Made by a program: the position numbers and the translations under genes
In this document: in pieces, positions 1 to 8,727 of the stretch
Layout: every line of letters starts with the position of its first letter
Position numbering within the stretch: the stretch's first letter is position 1
Notes under the pieces: model-generated
Database searches by the model: none
Told to the model about the DNA's origin: nothing
Seen by the model: the letters and a program-made list of their open reading frames with translations, nothing else
Assembly (NCBI GenBank): GCA_023439125.1
Contig: JAEXOU010000005.1
Location: 496,001-560,000 of the forward strand
Reading direction: 5' to 3'
From: Bacillota bacterium
Lineage (GTDB): Bacteria > Bacillota > Clostridia > Lachnospirales > Lachnospiraceae
DNA length: 64,000 nucleotides

Positions 1-918
1 ATCAATATCAATCCCTCTAGCAGCAACATCAGTAGCAACCAGATAACGAAACTCTCCACGTTTGAACCGCTCCATTACTTTCATACGATCCTTTTGATTT
101 AACCCGCCATGCAATTCCTGACATGGATATCCTAAAACCTTTAATTTACGTGCGATTGCATCAACTTTTGTCTGTGTATTAGCAAAGATAATACAGCTTT
201 TTGGATTTTCACTCTTTGTTACTTGAATTAGTAAACTAATTTTTTCTGGTTCTTCAACTTCATATGCAAATTGTTCAATATCCATAGCAGTCTGTGTTTC
301 TTGCTCAATCGTTATTTCTTTTGGATGCTTCATGTACTTTTTCGTTATATTCTCAATTTCTTCACTTAACGTTGCAGAAAATAGCATTGTTTGACGTTGT
401 GATGGCAGCAGTGACAAGATATCCTCAACTTGTTGTCTCAAGCCAATAAAGAACATCTCATCTGCTTCATCAATCACAACACTCTGCAGTTCCTCCAATT
501 TTAGGCTCCCACGCTGTATCAGATCACGTACGCGACCAGGAGTACCGACTACGATATGTGTTTTTTGTTTTAATTGAAGTTCTTGATTATCAATGGATAC
601 ACGACCGAAGATAGGAACTACATTCAATCGTTTGAATCGACCAATGTATTTTATCTCTTGGGCCACCTGAAGAGCGAGTTCTCTTGTTGGGACTAAAACT
701 AGTGCTTGAGGATATCGCTTGTCCCACACAACCTGCTCACAAAGAACTGCACCAAAGGCAGCAGTTTTACCACTTCCAGTCTGTGATTTTACCCATAGAT
801 CATTACCTTGTAAGCCTTCTGGTACTACTCGTTCCTGTACGAAAGTTGCTGTCTGATACCCGAGTAATTCCACTGCTTTAACGATATTATTATCAATTCC
901 AAATTCACGAAATGTCAT
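1..918 (-). CDS. dbpA: DEAD-box ATP-dependent RNA helicase, DbpA/YxiN-like (3' end outside window)
   Basis: This is the N-terminal part of a superfamily 2 RNA helicase; the reading frame runs off the left edge. Translating the minus strand from the ATG at 918 (preceded by GGGGAAAAGG) gives, in order, motif I SQTGSGKT, motif Ia PTRELA, motif Ib TPGR, motif II DEAD, motif III SAT and the start of the helicase C domain up to the RGIDID motif at the edge. Stretches such as VVKSQTGSGKTA, GRFKR and ELKQKTHIVVGTPGRV resemble Bacillus DbpA/YxiN, which binds hairpin 92 of 23S rRNA through a C-terminal domain. That domain would lie outside the window, so the subfamily call is an inference from the core. 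Expected role: ATP-driven remodelling of 23S rRNA during 50S assembly. Confidence 0.88.
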   Translation of the reverse strand, partial: MTFREFGIDNNIVKAVELLGYQTATFVQERVVPEGLQGNDLWVKSQTGSGKTAAFGAVLCEQVVWDKRYPQALVLVPTRELALQVAQEIKYIGRFKRLNVVPIFGRVSIDNQELQLKQKTHIVVGTPGRVRDLIQRGSLKLEELQSVVIDEADEMFFIGLRQQVEDILSLLPSQRQTMLFSATLSEEIENITKKYMKHPKEITIEQETQTAMDIEQFAYEVEEPEKISLLIQVTKSENPKSCIIFANTQTKVDAIARKLKVLGYPCQELHGGLNQKDRMKVMERFKRGEFRYLVATDVAARGIDID

Positions 919-947
919 CCTTTTCCCCTATCAAACATACAAAATTT

Positions 948-973
948 AAGACTATCGTATCAACGATAGCCTT
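948..973 (-). terminator. Rho-independent terminator after the DUF1540 gene
   Basis: Read on the minus strand the sequence forms an 11-pair stem (AAGGCTATCGT against ACGATAGTCTT, one G-T pair) with a TGAT loop, followed by AAATTTTG. It lies directly after the stop of the DUF1540 gene and before the helicase start, so it separates the two transcripts. The U-tract is short, so some read-through is possible. Confidence 0.6.
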
Positions 974-993
974 ATTCTACAACATATTTTTAC

Positions 994-1173
994 TTATGAA
1001 CAGCTACATTCGGATTTTAATTTAAAAGATTCACAATCGGTACATTCCACTTGTGTTGGATTGGATTCATGAGTACCTACTTGAATCTTGTCAAGAGTAC
1101 AATAATCTACATCCTGTGCATGATAAGAACAATTATTTACGGTACAAGCAATTGATTTATTTTCCTTATTCAT
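994..1173 (-). CDS. DUF1540 domain-containing small cysteine-rich protein
   Basis: A 59-residue protein starting at the ATG at 1173 behind a clear AAAGGAG ribosome binding site. It carries the DUF1540 cysteine pattern: CTVNNCSYHAQDVDYC, then a CTDC pair and a CSC near the C-terminus. DUF1540 proteins are common in clostridia and bacilli, where the regularly spaced cysteines are presumed to bind a metal; no function is established. It has its own terminator, so it is probably a single-gene unit. The family call rests on cysteine spacing and size; function is unknown. Confidence 0.8.
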   Translation of the reverse strand: MNKENKSIACTVNNCSYHAQDVDYCTLDKIQVGTHESNPTQVECTDCESFKLKSECSCS

Positions 1174-1386
1174 AGAAAATCTCCTTTACCCTTATGATCG
1201 CCCATAAGTGAATAAATTATAATGCTACATACATATTATCTCTCATAAAGTGTAGAATATGTTTGGAAAATAAATATGGAACATATGTTCTTAGTGTGAT
1301 ATAATTGTAAATAGAAATAAATACCATAATTTAGGAAAGGATTTTGCTCGATGAGATCATAATATTTGAGCAATAGGAAAAAAATT

Positions 1387-2211
1387 ATGCTAGAAATTCC
1401 TGAAAGTAACACCTTAGCAAAACAATTAAATGAAACGATCCAAGGAAAAACTATACGTTTGGTAAAAGCAAATCAATCCCCACACAAATTTACATGGTAC
1501 GCAGGCAATCCAGATGATTATCCTAGTTTATTAGAAGGAAAAAAGATTGGTAAGTCATATGCAAGAGGTGGAATTGTAGAGATTAACATACAAGACTGTA
1601 AACTTGCATTAAATGACGGTACCAATATCCGTTATCTTGAAGATTATCATGATGCAACGAAAAAAAATCAACTTTATATGGAATTCGAGGATGATACCGC
1701 ATTGACTGTTTCCGTTCAAATGTATGGAGGAATTTCAGCATTCATCGATGGAACGTATGATAATGAATATTATCTTGGTGCATGTACAAAAGTAAACCCA
1801 TTAAGTGATGACTTTACTTATGAGTATTTTAGTTCTCTTTACAATGATAAGTTTGCAAAAATGTCAGTAAAAGCATTCTTAGCTACACAGCAGCGAATTC
1901 CAGGCCTAGGGAATGGTGTGCTTCAAGATATATTGTATCAGGCAGGAATGCATCCAAAAAAGAAGATGAACACTTTTACAGATGATGATTTTCATAAACT
2001 TTATGACCAAGTGCGTCATGTTCTACAAGAGATGACAGATCAAGGTGGACGGGATACAGAAAAGGATTTATTCGGTAACTTTGGTCAATATCTATCTTAT
2101 CTGAGTAAAAAAACTTATGAGTCACCATGTCCAAAGTGTGGTTACCCAATTCATAAGGAAGCATATATGGGCGGAACGGTTTATTATTGTGAACATTGTC
2201 AGACACTATAA
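1387..2211 (+). CDS. Fpg/Nei-family DNA glycosylase lacking the usual Pro2
   Basis: A 274-residue base-excision repair glycosylase/AP lyase relative. The N-terminus reads MLEIPES, matching the MPELPEV start of formamidopyrimidine-DNA glycosylases but with Leu in place of the nucleophilic proline; Glu3 is kept. The H2TH region (QQRIPGLGNGVLQDILYQAG) is clear, and a C-terminal zinc finger CPKC...CEHC (about residues 250-272) closes the protein. Related clostridial proteins of this type are commonly annotated as endonuclease VIII. The ATG at 1387 has a weak AGGAAAA site. A much better site (TTAGGAAAGGA) lies before an ATG at 1351 that is in frame but stopped by TAA after three codons. Without Pro2 the chemistry may differ or be lost. 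Confidence 0.8.
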   Translation: MLEIPESNTLAKQLNETIQGKTIRLVKANQSPHKFTWYAGNPDDYPSLLEGKKIGKSYARGGIVEINIQDCKLALNDGTNIRYLEDYHDATKKNQLYMEFEDDTALTVSVQMYGGISAFIDGTYDNEYYLGACTKVNPLSDDFTYEYFSSLYNDKFAKMSVKAFLATQQRIPGLGNGVLQDILYQAGMHPKKKMNTFTDDDFHKLYDQVRHVLQEMTDQGGRDTEKDLFGNFGQYLSYLSKKTYESPCPKCGYPIHKEAYMGGTVYYCEHCQTL

Positions 2212-2352
2212 CATGTTATTGAATTCATACATAAAAGGTAAAAGCCTAATCGATTGGTAATATTTAGAGTATTCCATAGAAAGTCTCCATCTGTTATAAT
2301 GGTGGCACTTGCCATTTTAGGCAAAAAGGTTTTTTTAAAGGAGATTTTTAAC

Positions 2353-2874
2353 ATGAGACTACTTAAGAAGAAAAATTTAACTTACATTCTAGTTGCAGCT
2401 ATGGCTATGACTGTATTAACTGGATGTAGCAAAGATGATGATAAAAAAGTTGAAGACACTAATGTTGAAAGTACTGTAACTGAAGAAGGTACAGACAAAA
2501 TTGAAGATGCAACTGATGCAACTGAAGATGCAACGGAAGAAGCAGAAGATGTAACTGAAGATGCAACTTCAGATGCTGAAGATATGACGGATGATGGTTT
2601 AACATACTATACAGCTACAGAACAAGGCTTTGGTGGTGAAGTTTCTGTAACTGTTGCTTTAAACGAAGATGGATCCATTGCTAACATCGATGTTAAAGTT
2701 GATTCTGAAACACCTGAATTAGGTGGTGTTGCTGGTCCAGAAGTAGCGAAAGCAATTGTTGAAAACCAAAGCTTAGACGTTGACTCAGTTTCTGGTGCAT
2801 CAGTTACAAGTGCTGCAGTTAAGAATGCGGTAAAGGCTGCTTTAACAGAAGCTGGTTCTGATTTAGCACAGTAA
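2353..2874 (+). CDS. FMN-binding domain lipoprotein
   Basis: A 173-residue lipoprotein. The start at 2353 follows AAAGGAG and gives a lipoprotein signal peptide with lipobox LTGC, so the mature protein is anchored to the outer face of the membrane. An acidic Thr/Glu/Asp-rich linker with repeated TEDAT-like units (about residues 35-80) is followed by an FMN_bind domain of the RnfG/NqrC type, ending in the motif SGASVTS. In related domains a Ser/Thr of this motif carries covalently bound FMN. The likely role is extracytoplasmic electron transfer, as in flavin-based extracellular electron transport. No partner genes are adjacent, so the pathway is an inference. Confidence 0.85.
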   Translation: MRLLKKKNLTYILVAAMAMTVLTGCSKDDDKKVEDTNVESTVTEEGTDKIEDATDATEDATEEAEDVTEDATSDAEDMTDDGLTYYTATEQGFGGEVSVTVALNEDGSIANIDVKVDSETPELGGVAGPEVAKAIVENQSLDVDSVSGASVTSAAVKNAVKAALTEAGSDLAQ

Positions 2875-2923
2875 TTATATAAGTAGGAGTACGATAGACA
2901 GCAATGTCTACCGTATCTTTAAG

Positions 2924-2966
2924 AAAAAGACTTGTTTCTCTAATATGAGGGACAAGTCTTTTCTAC
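2924..2966 (+). terminator. Rho-independent terminator after the FMN-binding lipoprotein gene
   Basis: Stem AAAAGACTTGT / ACAAGTCTTTT with a loop of about 16 nt followed by TTC TAC. It lies 50 nt after the stop codon. A smaller hairpin TAGACAGCAATGTCTA lies just upstream at about 2895. Confidence 0.75.
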
Positions 2967-3070
2967 GTTATAGTACTTCTCCAAGAATTCTAAAGTTTTT
3001 TTCTGTAATCTTAAGTTTTCTTGATATTAAATTTTAGTAATCTTAAATATTTTGTAATATTAAATATCGC

Positions 3071-3099
3071 TTGCAATTAGTATTTTGATGTATTATAAT
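3071..3099 (+). promoter_or_regulatory. Sigma-A type promoter for rsgA
   Basis: TTGCAA, a 17-nt spacer and TATAAT, close to the vegetative consensus. Transcription would start near 3106, giving an untranslated leader of about 195 nt before rsgA. Confidence 0.75.
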
Positions 3100-3105
3100 G
3101 GCAAA

Positions 3106-3300
3106 GGTGACAAGATCTTCAATTTGCTTTATGAAAGGGGCTGATGAAAAATGAAAAGATTGAATATGGTGATGAACCTTTAATTTCATAAGAAGTACAC
3201 AGATCAATTGTGTACTATGAAAACCCTTTTGTAAACACTGTGTATACAGGACTTGCCAATGGGCAAGTTTTTTTGTACCCAAAATTGGAGGATTGAAAGA
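3106..3300 (+). promoter_or_regulatory. rsgA leader with candidate leader peptide and attenuator hairpin
   Basis: The leader holds three recognisable elements. First, a 10-codon reading frame at 3151 (MKRLNMVMNL) preceded by AAAGGGG. Second, a hairpin AGTACAC...GTGTACT at 3194-3216. Third, an intrinsic terminator-like hairpin ACTTGCC-AATG-GGCAAGT at 3251-3268 followed by six T residues, only 26 nt before the rsgA ribosome binding site. A terminator between a strong promoter and the gene it should serve indicates attenuation. No known riboswitch or T-box consensus was recognised. Confidence 0.5.
3251..3274 (+). terminator. Intrinsic terminator/attenuator upstream of rsgA
   Basis: Perfect 7-bp stem ACTTGCC/GGCAAGT with an AATG loop and a run of T residues. 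Its position inside the rsgA leader, rather than after a gene, makes it an attenuator candidate. Confidence 0.65.
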
Positions 3301-4260
3301 ATGAATCAAGATGTAATAAGAATAAATGCTCGTGTATGTGAAGTTCAACGCGAGATGTATACTGTACAATGTGAGTACGGTAATGTAAATGCAAAATTAA
3401 AAGGCACATTTTATAAAACAAAAGAGAATCAAAACTATCCAGTTGTTGGTGATGAAGTTACCATTCAATACAACGCGAATGGAAATTCCATCATTGAAAC
3501 TGTCAAGGAACGAAAAAGTTTTTTTTCACGAACTGATTTTTCTGGCCATGCAGCAGGATATGTGAAAACCTTGAAAGAACAAGTAGTTGCAGCCAATTTC
3601 GATTATGTCTTTATTTTATCTGCTTTGAATAAAGAGTTTAATTTGAAACGAATTACTCGATATGTAAGTGTTGCAATGAAAAGTGGTGGAAAACCGGTTG
3701 TTGTATTGACAAAGTCAGATTTATGTGAAGATATCAACGTGCATGTAAATCAAGTAAAACAAATATCAGATAAAATCGACGTAATTGCAATCAGTTCTGT
3801 CACTGGTGCTGGTATGGAACAACTAAATAGTTATATGAAACAAGGAATTACGATTGTTTTTCTTGGTTCTTCTGGTGTTGGAAAATCAACGCTAGTCAAC
3901 GCGTTAGCAGGTAAAGAGATTATGGCGGTTCGTAATATACGTGAAGATGATTCCAAAGGACGTCATACAACGACACATAGACAATTAGTGACGCTTCCTT
4001 CCGGAGTCGTTGTAATTGATACACCAGGAATGCGTGAGCTTGGTCTATGGGACGCAGGAGATGGAATTGACGATACCTTCGAAGATATCACTCAATCGAT
4101 CGGACAATGCAAATATCGCAATTGTAGCCATACTTCCGAGCCTGGATGTTTCATACGACAAGCGTTAGCAGAAGGAACAATAACACAAGTACGATGGAAT
4201 GAATATTGTAAATTAAAACAAGAAAATGAATGGGGACTGCGAAAAAGCCAAAAAAAGTAA
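3301..4260 (+). CDS. rsgA: Ribosome small subunit-dependent GTPase A
   Basis: A 319-residue circularly permuted GTPase that acts in late 30S ribosome maturation. Start chosen at 3301 because ATTGGAGG precedes it; an upstream in-frame ATG lies in the attenuator. An N-terminal OB-fold is followed by the permuted motifs: G4 TKSD, G5 SSVTG, G1 GSSGVGKST, and G3 DTPGMRELG. The zinc-binding end has C-X4-C-X-H-X5-C spacing (CKYRNCSHTSEPGC), as in YloQ/RsgA. Length and motif order fit the family well. It sits alone behind its own promoter and leader rather than next to the prkC/rpe genes seen in bacilli. Confidence 0.95.
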   Translation: MNQDVIRINARVCEVQREMYTVQCEYGNVNAKLKGTFYKTKENQNYPVVGDEVTIQYNANGNSIIETVKERKSFFSRTDFSGHAAGYVKTLKEQVVAANFDYVFILSALNKEFNLKRITRYVSVAMKSGGKPVVVLTKSDLCEDINVHVNQVKQISDKIDVIAISSVTGAGMEQLNSYMKQGITIVFLGSSGVGKSTLVNALAGKEIMAVRNIREDDSKGRHTTTHRQLVTLPSGVVVIDTPGMRELGLWDAGDGIDDTFEDITQSIGQCKYRNCSHTSEPGCFIRQALAEGTITQVRWNEYCKLKQENEWGLRKSQKK

Positions 4261-4417
4261 AGCCTATTTTATAAAAATGTGATACAATATGTTCGTGAAA
4301 GAAAGATATAAGAAGCAAAAGTTGTACTTGTAAAGATTTCCTTGTGATGAATGCAAAGTACACTTTTGTTTCCAAGAAGAACATATAAATTCGAGAAAGA
4401 AGGGAGGTCTTGATATT

Positions 4418-5203
4418 ATGGATTTTGGAATGCCATTTTTATTAGAGAATCATTCGCAAGAGGATTGTATCAATTTGTGCAAAAAACTTGGATTACAGTT
4501 CATTGAATGGAATATGAACTTTCCACAATGTCAATTAGAACAGTTAGATGCAGAGAAGCTAAAAAAGTTACCAAAAGAAATGGGGATCTATTCTACAATT
4601 CATCTCGATGAAAATTTAAATATTAGTGATTTCAACCCAAAGATTAGACAAGCTTATCTTGATACGGTAAAAGAAACCATTGAGTTAGCAAAACAGATTG
4701 ACGCACCAATTATTAACATGCATCTTGCAAAAGGAATTTATATAACACTACCAACAGAGCGTGTTTTTCTCTATAAAAAATATCATGATTTTTACATGCA
4801 GAACATGCTAGAATTTCGTAACATGTGTGAGAATATGATTGGGGACTCAAAGATTATGATTGGAATTGAGAATACAGATGGCTTTGAAGAATATGAAAAG
4901 ATGGCAATTGAGTTGTTACTTCAAAGTAAATGTTTTGGTTTGACACTCGATATCGGTCACAGTCATGTAGTCAAAGATAAGGACATACCATTCTATGAAA
5001 AGCATATCCATCGACTAATTCATATGCACGCACATGATGCAACCTCATCTCATAATCATTTAGCGTTTGGAGATGGAGATATAAATCTAACACAACGTCT
5101 TACGATGGCAAAAGAGGCAGATGTGAGAGTAGTATTAGAAACAAAAACAATCGAAGCATTAACAAATACAGTAAGTTATATACATAAAAATTCAGTTATA
5201 TAG
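4418..5203 (+). CDS. Sugar phosphate isomerase/epimerase-like TIM-barrel protein
   Basis: A 261-residue member of the xylose isomerase-like TIM-barrel superfamily (AP endonuclease 2 fold), starting after GGGAGG. Likely divalent-metal ligands are visible in the expected order: Glu in GIENT, Asp and His in LDIGHSH, His in HMHAHDA and Glu in LETK near the C-terminus. Such proteins interconvert keto-sugars or act on related carbohydrates in the cytoplasm; the substrate cannot be read from the sequence. It has no obvious operon partner (157 nt after rsgA, 120 nt before the phosphate transporter). Confidence 0.8.
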   Translation: MDFGMPFLLENHSQEDCINLCKKLGLQFIEWNMNFPQCQLEQLDAEKLKKLPKEMGIYSTIHLDENLNISDFNPKIRQAYLDTVKETIELAKQIDAPIINMHLAKGIYITLPTERVFLYKKYHDFYMQNMLEFRNMCENMIGDSKIMIGIENTDGFEEYEKMAIELLLQSKCFGLTLDIGHSHVVKDKDIPFYEKHIHRLIHMHAHDATSSHNHLAFGDGDINLTQRLTMAKEADVRVVLETKTIEALTNTVSYIHKNSVI

Positions 5204-5323
5204 AATATTATCTTTTTTCTTGTCGTTTAAACTTAGCATTATCTTAGCACCAAATAAATTTATATTATGATAGTATATTTACGTGACGCAGCTATCTATA
5301 TCAAAATTTGAAAGGAAACGACG

Positions 5324-7066
5324 ATGGACATTTTTTCAATATTTACATTATTAGGTGGACTTGCATTCTTTCTTTATGGAATGAGTGTAATGTCATCAAG
5401 TCTTGAAAAGATAACAGGCGGTAAGTTAGAACAGGGATTAAAGAAGGTAACATCGAATCGATTTAAGAGTTTACTATTTGGAGCCGGTGTAACAATTGCA
5501 ATTCAATCCTCGTCTGCAATGACAGTAATGCTTGTTGGCTTTGTTAATTCAGGAATTATGGAATTACAGCAAACAATCGGAATCATTATGGGTTCCAATA
5601 TAGGTACGACATTAACTGCATGGGTATTAAGTTTAGCTGGTATTAAAGGTGATAATTTCTTTCTTACTCTTTTAAAACCTGAAAGTTTTTCACCAATTAT
5701 TGCATTAGTTGGTATTCTATTTATTATGGTATCCAAGAAGAGAAAGAAAAAGGATATCGGAACGATCATGATTGGATTTTCCATCCTTATGTTTGGTATG
5801 ACAATCATGAGTGAAGCAGTAAGCCCATTAGCAGATATGCCTGAATTTGCCGATATATTAGTAGCGTTAAAAAATCCTATCTTAGGTGTTTTAGTTGGTG
5901 CTGTATTTACTGGTATCATTCAAAGCTCCGCAGCTTCGGTTGGTATCCTACAAGCACTTTCCTTAACTGGAAATATTACATTTGAGATGGCAATCGCGAT
6001 TATTATGGGACAAAACATTGGTACTTGTGTAACGGCCTTATTATCTAGTATTGGTGTTAACCGAAATGCAAAAAGAGTAGCAATTGTACATATTTCATTT
6101 AATGTGATAGGAACAATCTTTTGCTTGTCAACATTTTATCTACTCAATGCATTCTTACACTTTGACTTTATAAGTAACCCAATTAGTCCACTAGGAATTG
6201 CGGTTTGTCATACTATATTTAATCTTATAACAACTACAATATTATTGCCATTTACAAAACAACTCGAAAAAATAGCTAATATTGCAATAAAAGATAAAGA
6301 GGACAAAGAAAATATCTTTTTGGATGATCGTATCCTAGCTACTCCTTCAGTTGCCGTTGCTGAGTGTAAAAATCGCATGTTACAGATGGTAGAACTTGTA
6401 AAGTCTTCAGTAGCAATCTCAATTAGTTTATTGAAAAAATATGATAGTGATAAGATGCAAGAGATTTGGGAAATTGAAGAAAAGATTGATACCTATGAGG
6501 ATAATCTTGGTTCCTACCTAGTAAAGCTTGGTGGCATCAGTATGTCAGAAACAGATAGCCAAGAAGTTTCAAAAATGTTGCATATGATTGGCGATTTGGA
6601 ACGAATCGGTGATCACTCTCTTGACATAGCAAAAGTATCCGCCGAACTTAATAGTAAAAACTTATCTTTCTCCAACGAAGCACAGAAAGAAATACAAAAT
6701 CTGACTGCAGCATTAAGTGAGATTATCAATTATACATTTATGGCTTATACCAATGATGATGTTCACGCAGCTAGTAAGGTAGAGCCACTGGAACAAGTAA
6801 TTGATATCTTGTGTGATCAATTAAAAGAAACACATGTCACACGTCTTAGAAAAGGTGAGTGTACGATTGAGGTTGGATTTGTATTCAATGATTTAATTAC
6901 GAATGTGGAACGGTTATCCGATCATTGTTCCAATGTAGCAGTTTGCATACTCCGTGTAAATGAATCGACATTTGATACCCATGAATATTTACAAGGTATA
7001 AAATCAACGATTACTGGTCCATATGTGGATGACTTTAACAATTTTAAAATGACTTATATTAAATAA
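5324..7066 (+). CDS. Na+/phosphate cotransporter family protein with PhoU-like domain
   Basis: A 580-residue membrane protein. The N-terminal half (about residues 1-310) has two inverted copies of the Na_Pi_cotrans repeat, each with a QSS motif (IQSSSAMTVMLVGF and IQSSAASVGIL) and a GxNIGT motif, spread over about eight membrane segments. The C-terminal part (about 345-570) is a cytoplasmic helical PhoU-like domain with E/D-rich metal-binding patches (IGDLERIGDHS and NVERLSDHCSN). These proteins import phosphate, or adjust its export, using the sodium gradient. It lies 18 nt before pyruvate kinase, so the two are probably co-transcribed. Confidence 0.9.
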   Translation: MDIFSIFTLLGGLAFFLYGMSVMSSSLEKITGGKLEQGLKKVTSNRFKSLLFGAGVTIAIQSSSAMTVMLVGFVNSGIMELQQTIGIIMGSNIGTTLTAWVLSLAGIKGDNFFLTLLKPESFSPIIALVGILFIMVSKKRKKKDIGTIMIGFSILMFGMTIMSEAVSPLADMPEFADILVALKNPILGVLVGAVFTGIIQSSAASVGILQALSLTGNITFEMAIAIIMGQNIGTCVTALLSSIGVNRNAKRVAIVHISFNVIGTIFCLSTFYLLNAFLHFDFISNPISPLGIAVCHTIFNLITTTILLPFTKQLEKIANIAIKDKEDKENIFLDDRILATPSVAVAECKNRMLQMVELVKSSVAISISLLKKYDSDKMQEIWEIEEKIDTYEDNLGSYLVKLGGISMSETDSQEVSKMLHMIGDLERIGDHSLDIAKVSAELNSKNLSFSNEAQKEIQNLTAALSEIINYTFMAYTNDDVHAASKVEPLEQVIDILCDQLKETHVTRLRKGECTIEVGFVFNDLITNVERLSDHCSNVAVCILRVNESTFDTHEYLQGIKSTITGPYVDDFNNFKMTYIK

Positions 7067-7084
7067 AGAAAAGAGGAATTTCTC

Positions 7085-8500
7085 ATGAGAAAGACAAAAA
7101 TTATCTGTACCTTAGGTCCAGCAACTGACAAAGAAGGTGTGCTAGAAGCATTAGTAAGGGAGGGAATGAATGTCGCACGATGCAATTTTTCACATTCTAC
7201 TTATGAAGATCACAAACGACGAATGGATCATATAAAATTACTTCGTAGCCAGTATGAGAAACCAATAGCAATCTTATTAGATACGAAAGGCCCTGAGATA
7301 AGAATCGGGACGTTTGAGAATGGAAAAGTTGAATTAAAAAAAGATTCCTATTTTCGTCTTACCTTACGTGATGTAATTGGAAATGAAGAGCAAGTGCAGA
7401 TAACAAATCAAGAGCTATATAAGGATGTAAGCATTGGAAACCATATATTAATCGATGATGGACTTATTGAATTGCGTGTCGAAGCGATTGAAGACTGCGA
7501 TATTATATGTAAAGTTATGAATAATGGCATTATATCTAATTATAAGGGCGTTAATGTTCCAGAAGTTCATTTATCACTCCCTTATCTAAGCACTCGTGAC
7601 AAGAACGACATTCTTTTTGGAATTGAGCAGAAAGTTGATTTTATTGCAGCTTCCTTTGTTCGATGTGCCGAAGATGTTATACAGCTCAAGAATTTTCTAC
7701 GAGAAAATGGTGGGGAATCGATCGAGATTATTGCTAAGATTGAGAATGCTGAGGGCGTTCAGAATATTGATGATATCATTGCTTTAGCTGATGGTGTCAT
7801 GATTGCTCGTGGTGATATGGGTGTTGAAATCCCATATGAAGAGGTTCCAGTTCTTCAAAAGATGATTATTAAAAAGGTTTATCGTGCAGGAAAAAAAGTT
7901 ATTACTGCAACACAAATGCTTGATTCTATGATGAAAAATCCAAGACCAACAAGAGCAGAAGCTACGGATGTAGCGAATGCAATTTATGACGGAACAAGCG
8001 CAATTATGCTATCTGGCGAGACAGCAGCAGGAACTTATCCGATTGAATCCTTACAAACAATGGTAAAGATAGCAGAAAGAACAGAAAACGATATCGACTA
8101 TCGTAAGAGGTTTTTTGCTACGGAACGTAATGCGAATCCAAATGTAACAGATGCTATCTCACATGCGACTTGTACAACCGCTTTGGATTTAAATACAAAG
8201 GCAATTATCACTGTAACGAAATCAGGTAATTCTGCTCGAATGATTTCAAGGTATCGTCCTGCTTGTGATATTATAGCTTGCACAACAGATGAAACATATT
8301 ATCAACAATTATGTCTATCATGGGGCGTAATTCCAGTCTTAATTGATGAAAAAACCGATGTTATGGAATTATTTCAACATGCTTTAGATAAAGCAGCTGA
8401 GACAGGTTTGGTACAAAAAGGAGATCTAGTTGTACTTACCTCTGGTATTCCATTGGGAATTTCCGGAACAACCAATATGTTACGTGTTAGTACGGTATAA
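7085..8500 (+). CDS. pyk: Pyruvate kinase
   Basis: A 471-residue glycolytic enzyme that converts phosphoenolpyruvate and ADP to pyruvate and ATP. The N-terminus RKTKIICTLGP, substrate loop DTKGPEIRIG, catalytic IAKIENAEG and metal site ARGDMGVEIP are all present, followed by the ATQMLDSM motif with TRAEATDVANA. The C-terminal allosteric domain is present (from about residue 345). The extra C-terminal PEP-utiliser domain of bacilli is absent, as is usual in many clostridia. It follows the Na/Pi transporter by 18 nt. A fold-back repeat lies directly downstream. Confidence 0.97.
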   Translation: MRKTKIICTLGPATDKEGVLEALVREGMNVARCNFSHSTYEDHKRRMDHIKLLRSQYEKPIAILLDTKGPEIRIGTFENGKVELKKDSYFRLTLRDVIGNEEQVQITNQELYKDVSIGNHILIDDGLIELRVEAIEDCDIICKVMNNGIISNYKGVNVPEVHLSLPYLSTRDKNDILFGIEQKVDFIAASFVRCAEDVIQLKNFLRENGGESIEIIAKIENAEGVQNIDDIIALADGVMIARGDMGVEIPYEEVPVLQKMIIKKVYRAGKKVITATQMLDSMMKNPRPTRAEATDVANAIYDGTSAIMLSGETAAGTYPIESLQTMVKIAERTENDIDYRKRFFATERNANPNVTDAISHATCTTALDLNTKAIITVTKSGNSARMISRYRPACDIIACTTDETYYQQLCLSWGVIPVLIDEKTDVMELFQHALDKAAETGLVQKGDLVVLTSGIPLGISGTTNMLRVSTV

Positions 8501-8514
8501 AAGATAATGATTCA

Positions 8515-8680
8515 AGTGTCAAAAGTCCTTAAGATAGAAATCTGACGTCATTTTGCACAAAGAAATGTTAGGAATATGGCATAACAGTATGCTCCTAAAT
8601 TATGTTGGTCATCCCATTTTTAGCAAGTCTATTAAGGTGCAAAATGACGAATGAAGGTATTGAAAAGTACTTTTGACACC
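8515..8680. repeat. Short (internally deleted) copy of a MITE-like fold-back element
   Basis: The core at 8547-8648 is bounded by a perfect 12-bp inverted repeat, GTCATTTTGCAC / GTGCAAAATGAC. Outside it a second inverted repeat, GTGTCAAAAGTcCTT / AAGTACTTTTGACAC, extends the element to about 8515-8680. Read in reverse it matches the copies at 55533 and 61396 through GGATGACcAACATAATTTAG and on to GGAGCATACTGTTATG, but lacks their central ~95 bp. No protein is encoded. Confidence 0.75.
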
Positions 8681-8691
8681 TGGTAATTATT

Positions 8692-8727
8692 AAAGAAGAC
8701 GAACAATTACGATTGTTCGTCTTCTTT
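8692..8727 (-). terminator. Terminator overlapping the end of the kdpE-like gene
   Basis: A perfect 16-bp stem, AAAGAAGACGAACAAT / ATTGTTCGTCTTCTTT, with a 4-nt loop. Its right arm encodes the last codons of the response regulator. On the minus strand it is followed by an AT-rich run. Because the stem is A-rich and T-rich at its base it could work in both directions, ending the pyk transcript as well. Confidence 0.75.

Noticed and set aside
5503..5919. 138-codon minus-strand frame
   Set aside because: Lies fully inside the Na/Pi transporter gene in antisense with no ribosome binding site; a shadow frame.
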